From the NCBI RefSeq assembly GCF_000016985.1, contig NC_009633.1, positions 124,001-188,000 on the forward strand: a stretch of 64,000 nucleotides of DNA, written 5' to 3'. Below are positions 61,796 through 64,000 of this stretch, in pieces. The position numbers and the translations under genes are program-made. Numbering within the stretch: the first letter of the stretch is position 1; each line of letters begins with the position of its first letter. This DNA is from Alkaliphilus metalliredigens QYMF (GTDB lineage Bacteria; Bacillota; Clostridia; Peptostreptococcales; Natronincolaceae). Under the pieces are notes generated by a model. The model ran no database searches and was not told where the DNA came from. It was given only the letters and a program-made list of their open reading frames with translations.

Positions 61796-62791
61796 ATGTT
61801 GAAGTTTAGAAAAATAAGTATACTGTTCTTTGTAATGATATTGATTGTTGCTTTGATTGGGTGTCGGGCTGCTGAACGACCTGAGGATGACCAGACACCA
61901 GATCAGGCGGAAGAGGGAGAACAACCACCGATTCCTGACGAGATTACCAGGGGAGAAGGAGAAGAGCCGGTACTGAAGGTCTATATCCATGAAACTGGAG
62001 AGATTAGAGAGATGTCCATAGAAGAGTACCTAATCCCTGTGGTGGCGGGAGAAATGACTAATGACTGGCCTGAAGAAGCCCTAGCAGCCCAAGCTATCTT
62101 AGCCAGAACATTCGTGATGGAGTTTATTACCGACAAGGGCGGATCTAAGTATGAAGGAGCCCATGTGTCGACGGATATCGAAGAGGCCCAGGCATGGAGT
62201 GAAGAAGAAGTAAATGATTTGGTCACGCAAGCAGTGGAAACCACCCGGGGACAAGTAATGGTCTATGAGGGTCAATATGTTAAGTCTTGGTTCCATGCCC
62301 ATGCAGGGATGCAAACTGCCACAGCTCAAGAAGGACTAGGATTTGAAGCAGAGGAACCACCCTATATACAAGTAATCGAATCTCCTGATTCCCAAGAAGC
62401 ACCGGAGGATGATGCCAACTGGACAGAGACATTCACTAAGGCAGAAATTATTGCAGCGGCCCAGGAAAGTGGCCAGGAGCCAGGGGATTTTACCGCAATT
62501 GAAGTGGCGGAAACAGGCCCATCCGGGCGGGCAACCCAGCTACAAATTGGAGAAGCAACCGTAGCGGCTCCAGCCTTCCGTATCGCCCTAGATAGCACAA
62601 GAATGAAATCCACAAAACTAGAAAGTGTACAAGTAGAGGGAGACCAAGTGACCATGAGTGGCACAGGATATGGCCATGGAGTCGGAATGAGCCAATGGGG
62701 AGCCTATCAAATGGCACAGGATGGCAGTAGTGCAGAGGACATTGTGAACCACTATTTCAAAGATGTTCAAATCATGAAGCTTTGGGAGTAA
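61796..62791 (+). CDS. SpoIID/LytB domain lipoprotein
   Basis: 331 residues. A lipobox LIGC (Cys about 22) follows a hydrophobic signal. An acidic low-complexity spacer (about 25-60) leads to the SpoIID/LytB domain (KVYIHETGEIREMSIEEYLIPVVAGEMTNDWPEEALAAQAILARTF... cut here for length). It ends with GTGYGHGVGMSQWGAYQMA. SpoIID-type enzymes are lytic transglycosylases that cut glycan strands. This is the paralogue outside the true spoIID locus and probably acts at the outer membrane face. Confidence 0.9.
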   Translation: MLKFRKISILFFVMILIVALIGCRAAERPEDDQTPDQAEEGEQPPIPDEITRGEGEEPVLKVYIHETGEIREMSIEEYLIPVVAGEMTNDWPEEALAAQAILARTFVMEFITDKGGSKYEGAHVSTDIEEAQAWSEEEVNDLVTQAVETTRGQVMVYEGQYVKSWFHAHAGMQTATAQEGLGFEAEEPPYIQVIESPDSQEAPEDDANWTETFTKAEIIAAAQESGQEPGDFTAIEVAETGPSGRATQLQIGEATVAAPAFRIALDSTRMKSTKLESVQVEGDQVTMSGTGYGHGVGMSQWGAYQMAQDGSSAEDIVNHYFKDVQIMKLWE

Positions 62792-62859
62792 TCAGTTCTA
62801 ATTTCACCACACCCTTCATAACCTTAAAGTAAGATTAGTTATGGGGAAGGGTGAGGTAA

Positions 62860-63150
62860 ATGGAAGAGCGCAAAAAAACAAATCACCGAGGACATAGCTT
62901 GATACTAGAAAACAGAGAAAAGCTGAGCATCTCAGGTGTTGAGCATGTCAATAGCTTCAATAGTGAACTCATCGTTGTGGAAACCATTGATGGGGTGTTA
63001 ACCCTCAAGGGAGAAGACTTAGATGTCAGCAAACTAAGCCTAGATGATGGGAATGCATCGATTCAAGGGAGAATTTACTCCATGATCTACAGCGATCGTT
63101 CCAGCCTAGGAACAAAGGGAAGCGGATTACTAAGTAAAATGTTCAAATAG
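62860..63150 (+). CDS. yabP: Sporulation protein YabP
   Basis: 96 residues; HRGHSLILENREKLSISGVEHVNSF and the VETIDGVLTLKGEDL segment are the YabP/YqfC family pattern. In Bacillus it is made in the mother cell and needed for cortex assembly. It precedes yabQ as usual. A GAAGGGTGAGG site precedes the ATG, and a terminator lies between it and yabQ. Confidence 0.94.
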   Translation: MEERKKTNHRGHSLILENREKLSISGVEHVNSFNSELIVVETIDGVLTLKGEDLDVSKLSLDDGNASIQGRIYSMIYSDRSSLGTKGSGLLSKMFK

Positions 63151-63183
63151 CTATCGATTGAAAAATCGGTAGCTGTTTTTTTT
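63149..63183 (+). terminator. Hairpin terminator after yabP
   Basis: AGCTA-CGATT / AATCG-TAGCT followed by eight T's, starting in the last yabP codons. Confidence 0.88.
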
Positions 63184-63282
63184 GCATATGTCGTCACAGG
63201 ACAAAACCCTGAAGAATAGACTATATATAACTAGTTTAATATCTGAGGAAATTGCATAATTATATTTTCTGGAGGGTTGACC

Positions 63283-63792
63283 ATGATGTATTCCATTTCC
63301 CAAGAAGCCTATATTTTACTAGCGACGATTTATGGGGGTATATTAATTGGCTTTATTTATGATCTATACCGCATCTTTCGTGGCGTTTTTAAACCCAGTA
63401 AAAAAGCAACTGTGATTCAAGATCTGTTATTTTGGACAATGATTTTCTTTGTGTCCTTTTATGTTTTGATCTTTAGTAACCAAGGGGCCTTGCGATTTTA
63501 TAATTTTTTAGGTTTTGTCATAGGGGCAGTGGGGTATCAATTGTTACTAAGCAATCTTGTTTTAAGGGCATTGGTTTTCATCATTAGAAAGCTTCAGCAT
63601 TTCTTCAAAGATCTATACCAAATTGCGGTATATCCCTTTCGACTTGGAAAATTTATGTTAGCAGGACCTGTTACCTATTGTAAAAATAAGGGTAAGCCAG
63701 TATACTATAAGACAAAGAAGCTTTCCAGGCTTCCCGGTAGAATTAAAAAAGGGATTACCAAAAGTGTAGGTACATACTTTAAGAAGAAGTAG
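63283..63792 (+). CDS. yabQ: Sporulation protein YabQ
   Basis: 169 residues. Membrane segments at about 8-28 (EAYILLATIYGGILIGFIYDLYRIF) and in the middle (LLFWTMIFFVSFYVLIFSN, FYNFLGFVIGAVGYQLL), with a lysine-rich C-terminus. This is the YabQ family, needed for spore cortex. The ATG seven bases after GGAGGG is preferred to the upstream TTG. It is followed 27 bp later by the DivIC-like gene. Confidence 0.93.
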   Translation: MMYSISQEAYILLATIYGGILIGFIYDLYRIFRGVFKPSKKATVIQDLLFWTMIFFVSFYVLIFSNQGALRFYNFLGFVIGAVGYQLLLSNLVLRALVFIIRKLQHFFKDLYQIAVYPFRLGKFMLAGPVTYCKNKGKPVYYKTKKLSRLPGRIKKGITKSVGTYFKKK

Positions 63793-63818
63793 TGGTTGAT
63801 AAATGAGGAGGAAGTTCC

Positions 63819-64000
63819 GTGAAACGAAAGAAAAAGCGTTTCAATAAAATGAAAATATACATGTTAGGGATCGTCGTGCTGGTCGGTGGATCTGTCACCA
63901 CAACCCTTTATGACCAACAAAAAGAGATGAGATACTTAGACCAGAGAGAAGCTGCACTTCATGAAGAAATAGAACGACTGAGTGGCGATGTCCAGCATTT
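63819..64000 (+). CDS. divIC: DivIC/FtsB-like septum formation initiator (cut by window end)
   Basis: GTG start behind GAGGAGGAAG. The 60 visible residues have a basic N-terminus (KRKKKRFNK), one membrane helix (MLGIVVLVGGSVTTT) and the start of a coiled coil (QQKEMRYLDQREAALHEEIERL). This is the layout of DivIC in the yabQ-divIC gene order. The gene continues beyond the window. Confidence 0.85.
   Translation, partial: MKRKKKRFNKMKIYMLGIVVLVGGSVTTTLYDQQKEMRYLDQREAALHEEIERLSGDVQH

Noticed and set aside
1-64000. tRNA, rRNA genes or a replication origin
   Set aside because: No cloverleaf-like sequences, rRNA motifs or DnaA-box cluster were recognised by eye. A tRNA scan could not be run here.

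Overview
The window is a low-GC Firmicute chromosome segment. Its gene order (metG-tatD ... 3D/G5 protein-rnmV-rsmA ... purR-spoVG-glmU-prs-pth ... mfd-prsA-spoVT-spoVB-mazG-hup-rqcP-yabP-yabQ-divIC) is the conserved replication-origin-proximal sporulation neighbourhood of Bacillus and Clostridia. The lack of Bacillus-type extras, the yabP/yabQ/spoVT/ytrH sporulation genes and the protein similarities point to an anaerobic spore-forming clostridium, probably Alkaliphilus-like (inference; no search was run). No rRNA, tRNA or CRISPR array was seen.

Layout. 1-4300: an accessory block holding an orphan 82-residue protein, a dead thiamine-diphosphate enzyme gene, an ECF sigma/anti-sigma pair and a secreted protein; a 16-bp inverted repeat bounds most of it. 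4320-7540: T-box-controlled metG, then tatD. 7600-19600: a mobile-element pile-up. It has four or five copies or remnants of a REP-associated Y1 (HUH) transposase cassette, an IS66-type element with a broken tnpB, and an IS1634-like element flanked by a 96-bp direct repeat. Among these sit an agr-type quorum-sensing remnant (agrB, a 41-residue AgrD that ORF calling is likely to miss, and an agrC cut off by a transposase cassette) and two paralogous secreted proteins downstream of agrD. 19600-26700: lipoprotein, a CadC-type regulator with a Cd/Zn/Pb P-type ATPase, a UV endonuclease UvsE with an extra C-terminal domain, and a YtrA-like GntR/ABC transporter operon with a visible operator.

26800-36200: CAP-domain protein, G5/3D cell-wall protein, rnmV-rsmA, a K/P-rich surface-type protein, a yybP-ykoY (Mn2+) riboswitch in front of a cation/Ca2+ exchanger family gene, a rhodanese-like protein without its catalytic cysteine, and a ytrH-type sporulation pair. 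36600-43200: two AbgT-family transporters, an M20 peptidase and an Orn/Lys/Arg decarboxylase. 43400-44050: a collapsed moxR-DUF58-transglutaminase operon. 44266 to the end: LCP ligase, murC (reverse), purR with PurBox-like sites, then the housekeeping and sporulation cluster, ending inside a divIC/ftsB-like gene.

How it fits together. The conserved backbone covers translation quality control (pth, rqcP, metG), rRNA maturation (rnmV, rsmA), nucleotide precursors (purR, prs), envelope building (murC, glmU, LCP, spoVB), repair (mfd, uvsE) and sporulation (spoVG, spoVT, yabP, yabQ, ytrH, SpoIID-like). Accessory insertions interrupt it after tatD. Small non-coding structure is rich: a T-box, an Mn2+ riboswitch, many intrinsic terminators, and two families of dispersed hairpin sequence whose copies differ by compensatory base changes.
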